Source of the DNA: Paragordius varius | Lineage: Eukaryota > Nematomorpha | Length of the DNA stretch: 64,000 nucleotides | Assembly (NCBI GenBank): GCA_964247055.1 | Contig: OZ176052.1 | Location: 14,198,001 to 14,262,000, forward strand | Reading direction: 5' to 3' | Shown: positions 11,577-25,222 of the stretch, piece after piece | Layout: the number at the start of each line of letters is the position of its first letter | Numbering within the stretch: the stretch's first letter is position 1 | Made by a program: the position numbers and the translations under genes | Notes under the pieces: model-generated | Seen by the model: only the letters and a program-made list of their open reading frames with translations | Told to the model about the DNA's origin: nothing | The model's database searches: none

Positions 11577-13130
11577 TCGTATAAAATAAATTTTTTAAAT
11601 ATTTAAAAAATTCATAAAAATTACATTTATACTCCGATCTCGAAAATATTTGGGGTGATGATAGAACTACCATAGGGCTACCCAAAAAAATTATGGTGAC
11701 ATCACCTGATCAAATTTGGATTTTAGGTAGCCATTTTTATTTTTAAAATCGTATAAAATAAATTTTTTAAATATTTAAAAAATTCATAAAAATTACATTT
11801 ATAGTCCGATCCCCAAAATATTTGGGGTGATGATGGAACTACCATAGGGCTACCCAAAAAAAATTATGGTGACATCACCTGATCAAATTTGGATTTTAGG
11901 TAGCCATTTTTATTTTTAAAATCGTATAAAATAAATTTTTTAAATATTTAAAAAATTCATAAAAATTACATTTATACTCCGATCTCGAAAATATTTGGGG
12001 TGATGATGGAACTACCATAGGGCTACGCAAAAAAAATTATGGTGACATCACCTGATCAAATTTGGATTTTAGGTAGCCATTTTTATTTTTAAAATCGTAT
12101 AAAATAAATTTTTTAAATATTTAAAAAATTCAAAAAAATTACATTTATACTCCGATCTCGACAATATTTGGGGTGATGATGGAACTACCATAGGGCTACC
12201 CAAAAAAAATTATGGTGACATCACCTGATCAAATTTGGATTCTAGATAGCCATTTTTATTTTTAAAATCGTATAAAATAAATTTTTTAAATATTTAAAAA
12301 ATTCAAAAAAATTACATTTATACTCCGATCTCGACAATATTTGGGGTGATGATGGAACTACCATAGGGCTACCGAAAAAAATTTATGGTGACATCACCTG
12401 ATTAAATTTGGATTTTAGGTAGCCATTTTTATTTTTAAAATCGTATAAAATAAATTTTTTAAATATTTAAAAAATTCATAAAAGTTACATTATAGTCCGA
12501 TCCCCAAAATATTTGGGGTGATGATGGAACTACCATAGGGCTACCCAAAAAAAATTATGGTGACATCACCTGATCAAATTTGGATTTTAGGTAGCCATTT
12601 TTATTTTTAAAATCGTATAAAATAAATTTTTTAAATATTTAAAAAATTCATAAAAATTACATTTATAGTCCGATCCCCAAAATATTTGGGGTGATGATGG
12701 AACTACCATAGGGCTACCCAAAAAAATTATGGTGACATCACCTGATCAAATTTGGATTTTAGGTAGCCATTTTTATTTTTAAAATCGTATAAAATAAATT
12801 TTTTAAATATTTAAAAATTTCATAAAAATTACATTTATACTCCGATCTCGAAAATATTTGGGGTGATGATGGAACTACCATAGGGCTACGCAAAAAAAAT
12901 TATGGTGACATCACCTGATCAAATTTGGATTTTAGGTAGCCATTTTTATTTTTAAAATCGTATAAAATAAATTTTTTAAATATTTAAAAAATTCAAAAAA
13001 ATTACATTTATACTCCGATCTCGACAATATTTGGGGTGATGATGGAACTACCATAGGGCTACCCAAAAAAAATTATGGTGACATCACCTGATCAAATTTG
13101 GATTCTAGGTAGCCATTTTTATTTTTAAAA
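11577..13130 (+). repeat. Satellite monomers, mixed class (9 units)
   Basis: The units alternate between ctcgaaaa, class-B gaacta, ctacgc and caaaaaaa/ctcgacaa types. Local variants include gatgatagaac near 11661, ggattctagatagcc near 12241, an aaagttacattatag deletion near 12482 and aaaaatttcat near 12816. The order ctacgc, then caaaaaaa/ctcgacaa, then ggattctagg recurs at 20.4-20.7 and 28.0-28.3 kb. Confidence 0.72.
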
Positions 13131-15379
13131 TCGTATAAAATAAATTTTTTAAATATTTAAAAAATTCATAAAAATTACATTTATACTCCGATCTCGAAAA
13201 TATTTGGGGTGATGATGGAACTACCATAGGGCTACCCAAAAAAAATTATGGTGACATCACCTGATCAAATTTGGATTTTAGGTAGCCATTTTTATTTTTA
13301 AAATCGTATAAAATAAATTTTTTAAATATTTAAAAAATTCATAAAAGTTACATTTATAGTCCGATCCCCAAAATATTTGTGGTGATGATGGAACTACCAT
13401 AGGGCTACCCAAAAAAAATTATGGTGACATCACCTGATCAAATTTGGATTTTAGGTAGCCATTTTTATTTTTAAAATCGTATAAAATAAATTTTTTAAAT
13501 ATTTAAAAAATTCAAAAAAATTACATTTATACTCCGATCTCGACAATATTTGGGGTGATGATGGAATTACCATAGGGCTACCCAAAAAAAATTATGGTGA
13601 CATCACCTGATCAAATTTGGATTTTAGGTAGCCATTTTTATTTTTAAAATCGTATAAAATAAATTTTTTAAATATTTAAAAAATTCATAAAAATTACATT
13701 TATACTCCACCCTCGAAAATATTTGGGGTGATGATGGAACAACCATAGGGCTACGCAAAAAAAATTATGGCGACATCACCTGATCAAATTTGGATTTTAG
13801 GTAGCCATTTTTATTTTTAAAATCGTATAAAATAAATTTTTTAAATATTTAAAAAATTCAAAAAAATTACATTTATACTCCGATCTCGAAAATATTTGGG
13901 GTGATGATGGAACTACCATAGGGCTACCCAAAAAAAATTATGGCGACATCACCTGATCAAATTTGGATTTTAGGTAGCCATTTTTATTTTTAAAATCGTA
14001 TAAAATAAATTTTTAAATATTTAAAAAATTCATAAAAATTACATTTATACTCCGATCTCGAAAATTTTTGGGGTGATGATGGAACTACCATAGGGCTACC
14101 CAAAAAAAATTATAGTGACATCACCTGATCAAATTTGGATTTTAGGTAGCCATTTTTATTTTTAAAATCGTATAAAATAAATTTTTTAAATATTTAAAAA
14201 ATTCATAAAAATTACATTTATAGTCCGATCCCCAAAATATTTGGGGTGATGATGGAACAACCATACGGCTACGCAAAAAAAATTATGGCGACATCACCTG
14301 ATCAAATTTGGATTTTAGGTAGCCATTTTTATTTTTAAAATCGTATAAAATAAATTTTTTAAATATTTAAAAAATTCAAAAAAAATTACATTTATACTCC
14401 GATCTCGAAAATATTTGGGGTGATGATGGAACTACCATAGGGCTATACAAAAAAAATTATGGTGACATCACCTGATCAAATTTTGATTTTAGGTAGCCAT
14501 TTTTATTTTTAAAATCGTATAAAATAAATTTTTTAAATATTTAAAAAATTCAAAAAAATTACATTTATACTCCGATCTCGACAATATTTGGGGTGATGAT
14601 GGAACTACCATAGGGCTACCCAAAAAAAATTATGGTGACATCACCTGATTAAATTTGGATTTTAGGTAGCCATTTTTATTTTTAAAATCGTATAAAATAA
14701 ATTTTTTAAATATTTAAAAAATTCATAAAAATTACATTTATACTCCGATCTCGAAAATATTTGGGGTGATGATGGAACTACCATAGGGCTACCAAAAAAA
14801 AATTATGGTGACATCACCTGATCAAATTTGGATTTTAGGTAGCCATTTTTATTTTTAAAATCGTATAAAATAAATTTTTTAAATATTTAAAAAATTCATA
14901 AAAATTACATTTATAGTCCGATCCCCAAAATATTTGGGGTGATGATGGAACTACCATAGGGCTACCCAAAAAAAATTATGGTGACATCACCTGATCAAAT
15001 TTGGATTTTAGGTAGCCATTTTTATTTTTAAAATCGTATAAAATAAATTTTTTAAATATTTAAAAAATTCAAAAAAATTACATTTATACTCCGATCTCGA
15101 AAATATTTGGGGTGATGATGGAACTACCATAGGGCTACGCAAAAAAAATTATGGTGACATCACCTGATCAAATTTGGATTTTAGGTAGCCATTTTTATTT
15201 TTAAAATCGTATAAAATAAATTTTTTAAATATTTAAAAAATTCAAAAAAATTACATTTATACTCCGATCTCGAAAATATTTGGGGTGATGATGGAACTAC
15301 CATAGGGCTACGCAAAAAAAATTATGGTGACATCACCTGATCAAATTTGGATTTTAGGTAGCCATTTTTATTTTTAAAA
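13131..15379 (+). repeat. Cassette copy (divergent) followed by ctatac series
   Basis: From 13131 the order again follows the base-1 cassette (a ctcgaaaa unit here with full GGGG, aaaagtt/tttgtggtg, gaatta, gaacaa with ctccaccctcg, caaaaaaa/ggcgac, T5, class-B catacgg), 3110 bp after the copy at 10021. From about 14341 it continues with a ctatac unit, a gattaaa unit, a ctacca unit, class B and two ctacgc units. This is the same series as the 7-mer at 16932. Confidence 0.78.
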
Positions 15380-16931
15380 TCGTATAAAATAAATTTTTTA
15401 AATATTTAAAAAATTCAAAAAAATTACATTTATACTCCGATCTCGAAAATATTTGGGGTGATGATGGAACTACCATAGGGCTACCCAAAAAAAATTATGG
15501 CGACATCACCTGATCAAATTTGGATTTTAGGTAGCCATTTTTCTTTTTAAAATCGTATAAAATAAATTTTTAAATATTTAAAAAATTCATAAAAATTACA
15601 TTTATACTCCGATCTCGAAAATATTTGGGGTGATGATGGAACTACCATAGGGCTACCCAAAAAAAATTATAGTGACATCACCTGATCAAATTTGGATTTT
15701 AGGTAGCCATTTTTATTTTTAAAATCGTATAAAATAAATTTTTTAAATATTTAAAAAATTCATAAAAATTACATTTATAGTCCGATCCCCAAAATATTTG
15801 GGGTGATGATGGAACAACCATAGGGCTACGCAAAAAAAATTATGGCGACATCACCTGATCAAATTTGGATTTTAGGTAGCCATTTTTATTTTTAAAATCG
15901 TATAAAATAAATTTTTTAAATATTTAAAAAATTCAAAAAAATTACATTTATACTCCGATCTAGAAAATATTTGGGGTGATGATGGAACTACCATAGGGCT
16001 ACCCAAAAAAAATTATGGCGACATCACCTGATCAAATTTGGATTTTAGGTAGCCATTTTTATTTTTAAAATCGTATAAAATAAATTTTTAAATATTTAAA
16101 AAATTCATAAAAATTACATTTATACTCCGATCTCGAAAATATTTGGGGTGATGATGGAACTACCATAGGGCTACCCAAAAAAAATTATAGTGACATCACC
16201 TGATCAAATTTGGATTTTAGGTAGCCATTTTTATTTTTAATCGTATAAAATAAATTTTTTAAATATTTAAAAAATTCATAAAAATTACATTTATAGTCCG
16301 ATCCCCAAAATATTTGGGGTGATGATGGAACAACCATACGGCTACGCAAAAAAAATTATGGCGACATCACCTGATCAAATTTGGATTTTAGGTAGCCATT
16401 TTTATTTTTAAAATCGTATAAAATAAATTTTTTAAATATTTAAAAAATTCAAAAAAATTACATTTATACTCCGATCTCGAAAATATTTGGGGTGATGATG
16501 GAACTACCATAGGGCTACCCAAAAAAAATTATGGCGACATCACCTGATCAAATTTGGATTTTAGGTAGCCATTTTTATTTTTAAAATCGTATAAAATAAA
16601 TTTTTAAATATTTAAAAAATTCATAAAAATTACATTTATACTCCGATCTCGAAAATATTTGGGGTGATGATGGAACTACCATAGGGCTACCCAAAAAAAA
16701 TTATAGTGACATCACCTGATCAAATTTGGATTTTAGGTAGCCATTTTTATTTTTAAAATCGTATAAAATAAATTTTTTAAATATTTAAAAAATTCATAAA
16801 AATTACATTTATAGTCCGATCCCCAAAATATTTGGGGTGATGATGGAACAACCATACGGCTACGCAAAAAAAATTATGGCGACATCACCTGATCAAATTT
16901 GGATTTAAGGTAGCCATTTTTATTTTTAAAA
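15380..16931 (+). repeat. 3-mer higher-order repeat, three copies
   Basis: Trimer starts at 15380, 15898, 16414 and the end at 16931 give periods of 518, 516 and 518 bp. Each trimer is a caaaaaaa/ctcgaaaa/ggcgac unit, a T5/tatagtg unit and a class-B gaacaa/ctacgc/ggcgac unit. Copies differ by single variants such as atttttctttt near 15541, ctagaaaat near 15960 and a 3-bp deletion (tttttaatcg) at 16238. Confidence 0.87.
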
Positions 16932-19177
16932 TCGTATAAAATAAATTTTTTAAATATTTAAAAAATTCAAAAAAAATTACATTTATACTCCGATCTCGAA
17001 AATATTTGGGGTGATGATGGAACTACCATAGGGCTATACAAAAAAAATTATGGTGACATCACCTGATCAAATTTGGATTTTAGGTAGCCATTTTTATTTT
17101 TAAAATCGTATAAAATAAATTTTTTAAATATTTAAAAAATTCAAAAAAATTACATTTATACTCCGATCTCGACAATATTTGGGGTGATGATGGAACTACC
17201 ATAGGGCTACCCAAAAAAAATTATGGTGACATCACCTGATTAAATTTGGATTTTAGGTAGCCATTTTTATTTTTAAAATCGTATAAAATAAATTTTTTAA
17301 ATATTTAAAAAATTCATAAAAATTACATTTATACTCCGATCTCGAAAATATTTGGGGTGATGATGGAACTACCATAGGGCTACCAAAAAAAATTATGGTG
17401 ACATCACCTGATCAAATTTGGATTTTAGGTAGCCATTTTTATTTTTAAAATCGTATAAAATAAATTTTTTAAATATTTAAAAAATTCATAAAAATTACAT
17501 TTATAGTCCGATCCCCAAAATATTTGGGGTGATGATGGAACTACCATAGGGCTACCCAAAAAAAATTATGGTGACATCACCTGATCAAATTTGGATTTTA
17601 GGTAGCCATTTTTATTTTTAAAATCGTATAAAATAAATTTTTTTAATATTTAAAAAATTCAAAAAAATTACATTTATACTCCGATCTCGAAAATATTTGG
17701 GGTGATGATGGAACTACCATAGGGCTACGCAAAAAAAATTATGGTGACATCACCTGATCAAATTTGGATTTTAGGTAGCCATTTTTCTTTTTAAAATCGT
17801 ATAAAATAAATTTTTTAAATTAAAAAATTCAAAAAAATTACATTTATACTCCGATCTCGACAATATTTGGAGTGATGATGGAACTACCATAGGGCTACCC
17901 AAAAAAAATTATAGTGACATCACCTGATCAAATTTGCATTTTAGGTAGCCATTTTTATTTTTAAAATCGTATAAAATAAATTTTTTAAATATTTAAAAAA
18001 TTCATAAAAATTACATTTATAGTCCGATCCCCAAAATATTTGGGGTGATGATGGAACAACCATACGGCTACGCAAAAAAAATTATGGCGACATCACCTGA
18101 TCAAATTTGGATTTTAGGTAGCCATTTTTATTTTTAAAATCGTATAAAATAAATTTTTTAAATATTTAAAAAATTCAAAAAAATTACATTTATACTCCGA
18201 TCTCGAAAATATTTGGGGTGATGATGGAACTACCATAGGGCTATACAAAAAAAATTATGGTGACATCACCTGATCAAATTTGGATTTTAGGTAGCCATTT
18301 TTATTTTTAAAATCGTATAAAATAAATTTTTTAAATATTTAAAAAATTCAAAAAAATTACATTTATACTCCGATCTCGACAATATTTGGGGTGATGATGG
18401 AACTACCATAGGGCTACCCAAAAAAAATTATGGTGACATCACCTGATTAAATTTGGATTTTAGGTAGCCATTTTTATTTTTAAAATCGTATAAAATAAAT
18501 TTTTTAAATATTTAAAAAATTCATAAAAATTACATTTATACTCCGATCTCGAAAATATTTGGGGTGATGATGGAACTACCATAGGGCTATAAAAAAAAAA
18601 TTATGGTGACATCACCTGATCAAATTTGGATTTTAGGTAGCCATTTTTATTTTTAAAATCGTATAAAATAAATTTTTTAAATATTTAAAAAATTCATAAA
18701 AATTACATTTATAGTCCGATCCCCAAAATATTTGGGGTGATGATGGAACTACCATAGGGCTACCCAAAAAAAATTATGGTGACATCACCTGATCAAATTT
18801 GGATTTTAGGTAGCCATTTTTATTTTTAAAATCGTATAAAATAAATTTTTTAAATATTTAAAAAATTCAAAAAAATTACATTTATACTCCGATCTCGAAA
18901 ATATTTGGGGTGATGATGGAACTACCATAGGGCTACGCAAAAAAAATTATGGTGACATCACCTGATCAAATTTGGATTTTAGGTAGCCATTTTTCTTTTT
19001 AAAATCGTATAAAATAAATTTTTTAAATATTTAAAAAATTCAAAAAAATTACATTTATACTCCGATCTCGACAATATTTGGAGTGATGATGGAACTACCA
19101 TAGGGCTACCCAAAAAAAATTATGGTGACATCACCTGATCAAATTTGGATTTTAGGTAGCCATTTTTATTTTTAAAA
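16932..19177 (+). repeat. 7-mer higher-order repeat, about two copies
   Basis: The order is a ctatac unit, a gattaaa unit, a ctacca unit (ctataa in the second copy), class-B gaacta, a ctacgc unit, a unit after atttttctttt with tttggagtgatg, and class-B catacgg. It starts at 16932 and again at 18140. The ggagtg marker at 17869 and 19080 is 1211 bp apart, seven monomers. The second copy lacks the final class-B unit. Confidence 0.83.
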
Positions 19178-19870
19178 TCGTATAAAATAAATTTTTTAAA
19201 TATTTAAAAAATTCAAAAAAATTACATTTATACTCCGATCTCGAAAATATTTGGGGTGATGATGGAACTACCATAGGGCTACGCAAAAAAAATTATGGTG
19301 ACATCACCTGATCAAATTTGGATTTTAGGTAGCCATTTTTATTTTTAAAATCGTATAAAATAAATTTTTTAAATATTTAAAAAATTCAAAAAAATTACAT
19401 TTATACTCCGATCTCGAAAATATTTGGGGTGATGATGGAACTACCATAGGGCTACCCAAAAAAAATTATGGCGACATCACCTGATCAAATTTGGATTTTA
19501 GGTAGCCATTTTTATTTTTAAAATCGTATAAAATAAATTTTTTAAATATTTAAAAAATTCATAAAAATTACATTTATAGTCCGATCCCCAAAATATTTGG
19601 GGTGATGATGGAACAACCATACGGCTACGCAAAAAAAATTATGGCGACATCACCTGATTAAATTTGGATTTTAGGTAGCCATTTTTATTTTTAAAATCGT
19701 ATAAAATAAATTTTTTAAATATTTAAAAAATTCAAAAAAAATTACATTTATACTCTGATCTCGAAAATATTTGGGGTGATGATGGAACTACCATAGTAGT
19801 ACCCAAAAAAAATTATGGCGACATCACCTGATCAAATTTTAATTTTAGGTAGCCATTTTTATTTTTAAAA

Positions 19871-21083
19871 TCGTATAAAATAAATTTTTTAAATATTTAA
19901 AAAATTCAAAAAAATTACATTTATACTCCGATCTCGACAATATTTGGGGTGATGATGGAACTACCATAGGGCTACCCAAAAAAAATTATGGTGACATCAC
20001 CTGATTAAATTTGGATTTTAGGTAGCCATTTTTATTTTTAAAATCGTATAAAATAAATTTTTTAAATATTTAAAAAATTCATAAAAAGTACATTTATACT
20101 CCGATCTCGAAAATATTTGGGGTGATGATGGAACTACCATAGGGCTACCAAAAAAAAATTATGGTGACATCACCTGATCAAATTTGGATTTTAGGTAGCC
20201 ATTTTTATTTTTAAAATCGTATAAAATAAATTTTTTAAATATTTAAAAAATTCATAAAAATTACATTTATAGTCCGATCCCCAAAATATTTGGGGTGATG
20301 ATGGAACTACCATAGGGCTACCCAAAAAAAATTATGGTGACATCACCTGATCAAATTTGGATTTTAGGTAGCCATTTTTATTTTTAAAATCGTATAAAAT
20401 AAATTTTTTAAATATTTAAAAAATTCATAAAAATTACATTTATACTCCGATCTCGAAAATATTTGGGGTGATGATGGAACTACCATAGGGCTACGCAAAA
20501 AAAATTATGGTGACATCACCTGATCAAATTTGGATTTTAGGTAGCCATTTTTATTTTTAAAATTGTATAAAATAAATTTTTTAAATATTTAAAAAATTCA
20601 AAAAAATTACATTTATACTCCGATCTCGACAATATTTGGGGTGATGATGGAACTACCATAGGGCTACCCAAAAAAAATTATGGTGACATCACCTGATCAA
20701 ATTTGGATTCTAGGTAGCCATTTTTATTTTTAAAATCGTATAAGATAAATTTTTTAAATATTTAAAAAATTCATAAAAATTACATTTATACTCCGATCTC
20801 GAAAATATTTGGGGTGATGATGGAACTACCATAGGGCTACCCAAAAAAAATTATGGTGACATCACCTGATCAAATTTGGATTTTAGATAGCCATTTTTAT
20901 TTTTAAAATCGTATAAAATAAATTTTTTAAATATTTAAAAAATTCATAAAAGTTACATTTATAGTCCGATCCCCAAAATATTTGTGGTATGATGATGGAA
21001 CTACCATAGGGCTACCAAAAAAAAATTATGGTGACATCACCTGATCAAATTTGGATTTTAGGTAGCCATTTTTATTTTTAAAA
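19871..21083 (+). repeat. Seven-monomer block duplicated at 27471-28684
   Basis: The order is gattaaa, ctacca, class B, ctacgc, ctcgacaa with ggattctagg, agatagcc, and aaaagtt with the 2-bp-longer tttgtggtatgatg. It is shared with 27471-28684 at offset 7600-7601. This copy carries extra private changes (aaaaagtaca, aaaattgtat, gtataagataa) that recur in its derivatives at 33.0 and 36.4 kb but not at 27.5 kb, which orders the events. Confidence 0.85.
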
Positions 21084-21940
21084 TCGTATAAAATAAATTT
21101 TTTAAATATTTAAAAAATTCATAAAAATTACATTTATAGTCCGATCCCCAAAATATTTGGGGTGATGATGGAACTACCATAGGGCTACCCCAAAAAAATT
21201 ATGGTGACATCACCTGATCAAATTTGGATTTTAGGTAGCCATTTTTATTTTTAAAATCGTATAAAATAAATTTTTTAAATATTTAAAAAATTCATAAAAA
21301 TTACATTTATACTCCGATCTCGAAAATATTTGGGGTGATGATGGAACTACCATAGGGCTACGCAAAAAAAATTATGGTGACATCACCTGATCAAATTTGG
21401 ATTTTAGGTAGCCATTTTTATTTTTAAAATTGTATAAAATAAATTTTTTAAATATTTAAAAAATTCAAAAAAATTACATTTATACTCCGATCTCGACAAT
21501 ATTTGGGGTGATGATGGAACTACCATAGGGCTACCCAAAAAAAATTATGGTGACATCACCTGATCAAATTTGGATTCTAGGTAGCCATTTTTATTTTTAA
21601 AATCGTATAAGATAAATTTTTTAAATATTTAAAAAATTCATAAAAATTACATTTATACTCCGATCTCGAAAATATTTGGGGTGATGATGGAACTACCATA
21701 GGGCTACGCAACAATTATGGCGACATCACCTGATCAAATTTGGATTTTAGGTAGCCATTTTATTTTTAAAATCGTATAAGATAAATTTTTTAAATATTTA
21801 AAAAATTCATAAAAATTACATTTATACTCCGACCTCGAAAATATTTGGGGTGATGATGGAACAACCATAGGGCTACGCAACAATTATGGCGACATCACCT
21901 GATCAAATTTGGATTTTAGGTAGCCATTTTATTTTTAAAA

Positions 21941-24188
21941 TCGTATAAAATAAATTTTTTAAATATTTAAAAAATTCAAAAAAATTACATTTATACTCCG
22001 ATCTCGAAAATATTTGGGGTGATGATGGAACTACCATAGGGCTACCCAAAAAAATTTATGGCGACATCACCTGATCAAATTTGGATTTTAGGTAGCCATT
22101 TTTATTTTTAAAATCGTATAAAATAAATTTTTAAATATTTAAAAAATTCATAAAAATTACATTTATACTCCGATCTCGAAAATATTTGGGGTGATGATGG
22201 AACTACCATAGGGCTACCCAAAAAAAATTATAGTGACATCACCTGATCAAATTTGGATTTTAGGTAGCCATTTTTATTTTTAAAATCGTATAAAATAAAT
22301 TTTTTAAATATTTAAAAAATTCATAAAAATTACATTTATAGTCCGATCCCCAAAATATTTGGGGTGATGATGGAAGAACCATACGGCTACGCAAAAAAAA
22401 TTATGGCGACATCACCTGATTAAATTTGGATTTTAGGTAGCCATTTTTATTTTTAAAATCGTATAAAATAAATTTTTTAAATATTTAAAAAATTCAAAAA
22501 AAAATACATTTATACTCCGATCTCGAAAATATTTGGGGTGATGATGGAACTACCATAGTACTACCCAAAAAAAATTATGGCGACATCACCTGATCAAATT
22601 TTAATTTTAGGTAGCCATTTTTATTTTTAAAATCGTATAAAATAAATTTTTTAAATATTTAAAAAATTCAAAAAAATTACATTTATACTCCGATCTCGAC
22701 AATATTTGGGGTGATGATGGAACTACCATAGGGCTACCCAAAAAAAATTATGGTGACATCACCTGATTAAATTTGGATTTTAGGTAGCCATTTTTATTTT
22801 TAAAATCGTATAAAATAAATTTTTTAAATATTTAAAAAATTCATAAAAATTACATTTATACTCCGATCTCGAAAATATTTGGGGTGATGATGGAACTACA
22901 ATAGGGCTACCAAAAAAAAATTATGGTGACATCACCTGATCAAATTTGGATTTTAGGTAGCCATTTTTATTTTTAAAATCGTATAAAATAAATTTTTTAA
23001 ATATTTAAAAAATTCATAAAAATTACATTTATAGTCCGATCCCCAAAATATTTGGGGTGATGATGGAACTACCATAGGGCTACCCAAAAAAAATTATGGT
23101 GACATCACCTGATCAAATTTGGATTTTAGGTAGCCATTTTTATTTTTAAAATCGTATAAAATAAATTTTTTAAATATTTAAAAAATTCATAAAAATTACA
23201 TTTATACTCCGATCTCGAAAATATTTGGGGTGATGATGGAACTACCATAGGGCTACGCAAAAAAAATTATGGTGACATCACCTGATCAAATTTGGATTTT
23301 AGGTAGCCATTTTTATTTTTAAAATCGTATAAAATAAATTTTTTAAATATTTAAAAAATTCAAAAAAATTACATTTATACTCCGATCTCGACAATATTTG
23401 GGGTGATGATGGAACTACCATAGGGCTACCCAAAAAAAATTATGGTGACATCACCTGATCAAATTTGGATTTTAGGTAGCCATTTTATTTTTAAAATCGT
23501 ATAAAATAAATTTTTTAAATATTTAAAAAATTCAAAAAAATTACATTTATACTCCGATCTCGAAAATATTTGGGGTGATGATGGAACTACCATAGGGCTA
23601 CCCAAAAAAATTTATGGCGACATCACCTGATCAAATTTGGATTTTAGGTAGCCATTTTTATTTTTAAAATCGTATAAAATAAATTTTTAAATATTTAAAA
23701 AATTCATAAAAATTACATTTATACTCCGATCTCGAAAATATTTGGGGTGATGATGGAACTACCATAGGGCTACCCAAAAAAAATTATAGTGACATCACCT
23801 GATCAAATTTGGATTTTAGGTAGCCATTTTTATTTTTAAAATCGTATAAAATAAATTTTTTAAATATTTAAAAAATTCATAAAAATTACATTTATACTCC
23901 GATCTCGAAAATATTTGGGGTGATGATGGAACAACCATACGGCTACGCAAAAAAAATAATGGCGACATCACCTGATTAAATTTGGATTTTAGGTAGCCAT
24001 TTTTATTTTTAAAATCGTATAAAATAAATTTTTTAAATATTTAAAAAATTCAAAAAAAATTACATTTATAGTCCGATCCCCAAAATATTTGGGGTGATGA
24101 TGGAACTACCATAGTACTACCCAAAAAAAATTATGGCGACATCACCTGATCAAATTTTAATTTTAGGTAGCCATTTTTATTTTTAAAA
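21941..24188 (+). repeat. 13-monomer block duplicated at 25223-27470
   Basis: The block aligns to 25223-27470 with constant offset 3282. Shared markers are gaagaaccatacgg (22372 and 25654), the caaaaaaaaatacatt plus tagtactaccc unit (22557 and 25839), cattttattt with one T fewer (23481 and 26763) and class-B tagtactaccc (24113 and 27395). One unit differs: at 25.9-26.1 kb it is replaced by an atatattttt/cccaagaaaaa monomer. Confidence 0.87.
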
Positions 24189-25222
24189 TCGTATAAAATA
24201 AATTTTTTAAATATTTAAAAAATTCAAAAAAATTACATTTATACTACGATCTCGAAAATATTTGGGGTGATGATGGAACTACCATAGGGCTACCCAAAAA
24301 AATTTATGGCGACATCACCTGATCAAATTTGGATTTTAGGTAGCCATTTTTATTTTTAAAATCGTATAAAATAAATTTTTAAATATTTAAAAAATTCATA
24401 AAAATTACATTTATACTCCGATCTCGAAAATATTTGGGGTGATGATGGAACTACCATAGGGCTACCCAAAAAAAATTATAGTGACATCACCTGATCAAAT
24501 TTGGATTTTAGGTAGCCATTTTTATTTTTAAAATCGTATAAAATAAATTTTTAAATATTTAAAAAATTCATAAAAATTACATTTATACTCCGATCTCGAA
24601 AATATTTGGGGTGATGATGGAACTACCATAGGGCTACCCAAAAAAAATTATAGTGACATCACCTGATCAAATTTGGATTTTAGGTAGCCATTTTTATTTT
24701 TAAAATCGTATAAAATAAATTTTTTAAATATTTAAAAAATTCATAAAAATTACATTTATAGTCCGATCTCGAAAATATTTGGGGTGATGATGGAACTACC
24801 ATAGGGCTACCCAAAAAAAATTATAGTGACATCACCTGATCAAATTTGGATTTTAGGTAGCCATTTTTATTTTTAAAATCGTATAAAATAAATTTTTTAA
24901 ATATTTAAAAAATTCAAAAAAATTACATTTATACTCCGATCTCGAAAATATTTGGGGTGATGATGGAACTACCATAGGGCTACCCAAAAAAATTTATGGC
25001 GACATCACCTGATCAAATTTGGATTTTAGGTAGCCATTTTTATTTTTAAAATCGTATAAAATAAATTTTTAAATATTTAAAAAATTCATAAAAATTACAT
25101 TTATACTCCGATCTCGAAAATATTTGGGGTGATGATGGAACTACCATAGGGCTACCCAAAAAAAATTATAGTGACATCACCTGATCAAATTTGGATTTTA
25201 GGTAGCCATTTTATTTTTAAAA
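24189..25222 (+). repeat. Six monomers between the 3.28-kb repeats
   Basis: These units are caaaaaaa with tatactacgatc, two T5/tatagtg units in a row, a hybrid tagtccgatctcgaaaat unit (from about 24709), a caaaaaaa/aatttatggcgac unit and a T5 unit ending in the 4-T cattttattt. The same run recurs at 40593-41626 at offset 16404, including tatactacgatc (24241 and 40645). Confidence 0.82.
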
